Source: Anaspis maculata | Lineage: Eukaryota > Arthropoda > Insecta > Coleoptera > Scraptiidae | DNA: 64,000 nucleotides | Reading direction: 5' to 3' | Assembly (NCBI GenBank): GCA_949128115.1 | Contig: OX421964.1 | Location: 50,446,601-50,510,600 of the forward strand | In this document: piece after piece, positions 62,080 through 64,000 of the stretch | How positions within the stretch are numbered: position 1 is the stretch's first letter | How the letters are laid out: each line of letters opens with the position of its first letter | Position numbers and translations under genes: made by a program | The notes under the pieces: generated by a model | What the model was told of the DNA's origin: nothing | The model's input: the letters and a program-made list of their open reading frames with translations, nothing else | Databases searched by the model: none

Positions 62080-64000
62080 AATGTAACATATTTATTTGAA
62101 AAAAAAGCCGATGGATTGAGTATCCTAAGCCCGGAATAAAGTTCAAACTCTTATCGGTGAAGCCGAACGGATCGCTGAGAAAAAAATCGATTCCGAATCT
62201 GACTTCTGCAGCAAATGACCAAACAGCCAATTACCGAGAAGTTTTCCCGAATTTAACACTATTATTTCAAAGAAAAACCGATGGATTGAGTATCCTAAGC
62301 CCGGAATAAAGTTTAAACTTTTATCGGTGAAGCCGAACAGATCGCTGAGAAAAAAATCGATTCCGAATCTGACTTCTGCAGCAAATGACCAAACAGCAAA
62401 TTACCGAGAAGTTTTCCCGAATTTAACACTATTATTTCAAAAAAAAGCCGATGGATTGAGTATCCTAAGCCCGGCAAAAAGATCAAACTTTTATCGGTGA
62501 AGCCGAACGGATCGCTGAGAAAAAAATCGATTCCGAATCTGACTTCTGCAGCAAATGACCAAACAGCCAATTACCGAGAAGTTTTCCCGAATTTAACATT
62601 ATTATTTCAAAAAAAAAAGCCGATGGATTGAGTATCCCAAGCCCGGAATAAAGTTCAAACTTTTATCGGTGAAGCCGAACGGATCGCTGAGAAAAAAATC
62701 GATTCCGAATCTGACTTCTGCAGCAAATGATCAAACAGCCAATTACCGAGAAGTTTTCCCGAATTTAACATTATTATTTAAAAAAAAAGCCGATGGATTG
62801 AGTATCCTAAGCCCGGAATAAAGTTCACACTTTCATCGGTGAAGCCGAACGGATCGCTGAGAAAAAAATCGATTCCGAATCTGACTTCTGCAGCAAATGA
62901 CCAAACAGCCAATTACCGAGAAGTTTTCCCGAATTTAACACTATTATTTCAAAAAAAAGCCGATGGATTGAGTATCCTAAGCCCGGAATAAAGTTCAAAC
63001 TTTTATCGGTGAAGCCGAACGGATCGCTGAGAAAAAAATCAATTCCGAATCTGACTTCTGCAGCAAATGACCAAACAGCCAATTACCGAGAAGTTTTCCC
63101 AAATTTAACACTATTATTTCAAAAAAAAGCCGATGGATTGAGTATCCTAAGCCCGGAATAAAGTTCAAACTTTTATCGGTGAAGCCGAACGGATCGCTGA
63201 GAAAAAAATCGATTCCGAATCTGACTTCTGCAGCAAATGACCAAACAGCCAATTACCGAGAAGTTTTCCCGAATTTAACACTATTATTTCAAAAAAAGCC
63301 GATGGATTGAGTATCCTAAGCCCGGAATAAAGTTTAAACTTTTATCGGTGAAGCCGAACGGATCGCTGAGAAAAAAATCGATTCCGAATCTGACTTCTGC
63401 AGCAAATGACCAAACAGCCAATTACCGAGAAGTTTTCCCGAATTTACCACTATTATTTCAAAAAAAGCCGATGGATTGAGTATCCTAAGCCCGGAATAAA
63501 GTTTAAACTTTTATCGGTGGAGCCGAACGGATCGCTGAGAAAAAATCGATTCCGAATCTGACTTCTGCAGCAAATGACCAAACAACCAATTACCGAGAAG
63601 TTTTCCAGAATTTAACACTATTATTTGAAAAAAAAGCCGATGGATTGAGTATCCTAAGCCCGGAATAAAGTTCAAACTTTTATCGGTGAAGCCGAACGGA
63701 TCGCTGAGAAAAAAATCGATTCCGAATCTGACTTCTGCAGCAAATGACCAAACAGCCAATTACCGAGAAGTTTTCCCGAATTGACCATTATTATTTCAAA
63801 AAAAAAGCCGATGGATTGAGTATCCTAAGCCCGGAATAAAGTTCAAACTTTTATCGGTGAAGCCGAACGGATCGCTGAGAAAAAAATCGATTCCGAATCT
63901 GACTTCTGCAGCAAATGACCAAACAGCCAATTACCGAGAAGTTTTCCCGAATTTAACACTATTATTTCAAAAAAAGCCGATGGATTGAGTATCCTAAGCC
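62080..64000 (+). repeat. Copy of 27.17-29.09 kb, running off the window
   Basis: This matches 27167-29086 at offset 34913-34914: CTCTTATCGG, AGAAAAACC, GGCAAAAAG (62473), TATCCCAAG, ATGATCAAA, TTCACACTTTC, AATCAATTCC, CCCAAATTT, TTTACCACT and GGTGGAGCC (63517). Private marks are GAACAGATCG near 62337, AAAAAGATCAAAC near 62480 and GAATTGACCATT near 63779. The window ends inside this block, so the array continues. Confidence 0.9.

Larger units (their letters stand above)
1..64000 (+). repeat. Satellite DNA array, ~170-bp monomer, head to tail, fills the window
   Basis: The same ~170-bp unit repeats from the first to the last base with no insertion of other sequence. Successive copies of TTCAAAC or TTTAAAC before TTTTATCGG lie 169-171 bp apart. 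Length differences come mostly from the A-tract before GCCGATGG (about 6-10 A) and from a second A-tract after GCTGAG (6-8 A). Copies differ at only a few positions each. Orientation is constant; I saw no inverted copy. No gene, tRNA, rRNA, transposon or array boundary is visible. I infer heterochromatic eukaryotic satellite. The family is not one I recognise: it is not primate alpha satellite, despite the similar monomer length. Confidence 0.99.

Noticed and set aside
1..64000. CRISPR array
   Set aside because: There is no short repeat alternating with unique spacers. The whole 170-bp unit is repeated, and no cas-like gene or any other gene is present.
1..64000. Telomeric repeats or retrotransposon fragments within the array
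   Set aside because: I saw no TTAGG or TTAGGG runs, no long terminal repeats, no poly(A)-ended insertions and no stretch that departs from the monomer.
1..64000. A hidden new gene system or defence island
   Set aside because: Every kilobase is accounted for by the satellite monomer. The only novelty supported is the organisation of the satellite itself.

Overview
The whole 64-kb window is one uninterrupted head-to-tail satellite DNA array. The monomer is about 170 bp (169-171 bp in nearly all copies), so the window holds roughly 377 copies by length. All copies I read have the same orientation. I found no unique sequence, gene, RNA gene, transposable element or array edge. Both window ends fall inside the array. 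Many open reading frames of 60-164 codons exist, but they are by-products of a stop-poor repeat. They start at GTG or TTG and are cut or extended by changes in A-tract length, so I annotate none as a gene.

Reference monomer (57897-58066): 170 bp, 39% GC (36 C, 31 G), with 10 CpG dinucleotides where about 6.6 are expected from its C and G content. It carries two A-tracts (7 and 8 A) about half a monomer apart, a PstI site, a ClaI site, several short dyads including a 14-bp palindrome at the unit boundary, and one AATAAA. A gene-free array of nucleosome-sized monomers points to eukaryotic constitutive heterochromatin, such as a pericentromere or centromere, a sex chromosome or a B chromosome. 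The lack of CpG depletion argues against a vertebrate or plant germline with heavy CpG methylation. It would suit an insect, with Hymenoptera one possibility, but the species cannot be identified from the sequence.

Layout: monomer variants are arranged in higher-order repeats (HORs) of several sizes. (1) A long HOR family has the fixed variant order AGAAAAACC, CAGCAAATT, SmaI (CCCGGG), TATCCCAAG, ATGATCAAA, CTATCATTT, CCAAATACC, TTCATAC, GGAATAAGG. It recurs across the window with SmaI-to-SmaI distances close to whole numbers of monomers, including 14, 15, 16, 24, 27 and 29. (2) An 8-monomer HOR of 1360 bp fills 9.1-14.8 kb, with a piece copied 3737 bp downstream. (3) A block rich in a GGTGGAGCC variant, mostly at 2- or 3-monomer spacing, occurs at 2.4-5.4, 28.4-31.4 and 42.3-44.6 kb, with partial copies at 22.3-24.3 and 62.8-64 kb. 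Large blocks of 1-3.5 kb are copied almost unchanged at distances from 510 bp to about 40 kb. The result is a mosaic as expected from repeated unequal exchange, conversion or amplification in whole-monomer steps.

The one clear exception to the monomer register is a 98-bp truncated monomer at 37926-38023, which joins two different HOR contexts. Block boundaries are by eye and good to about 50 bp. Identities were judged by reading, not by alignment.
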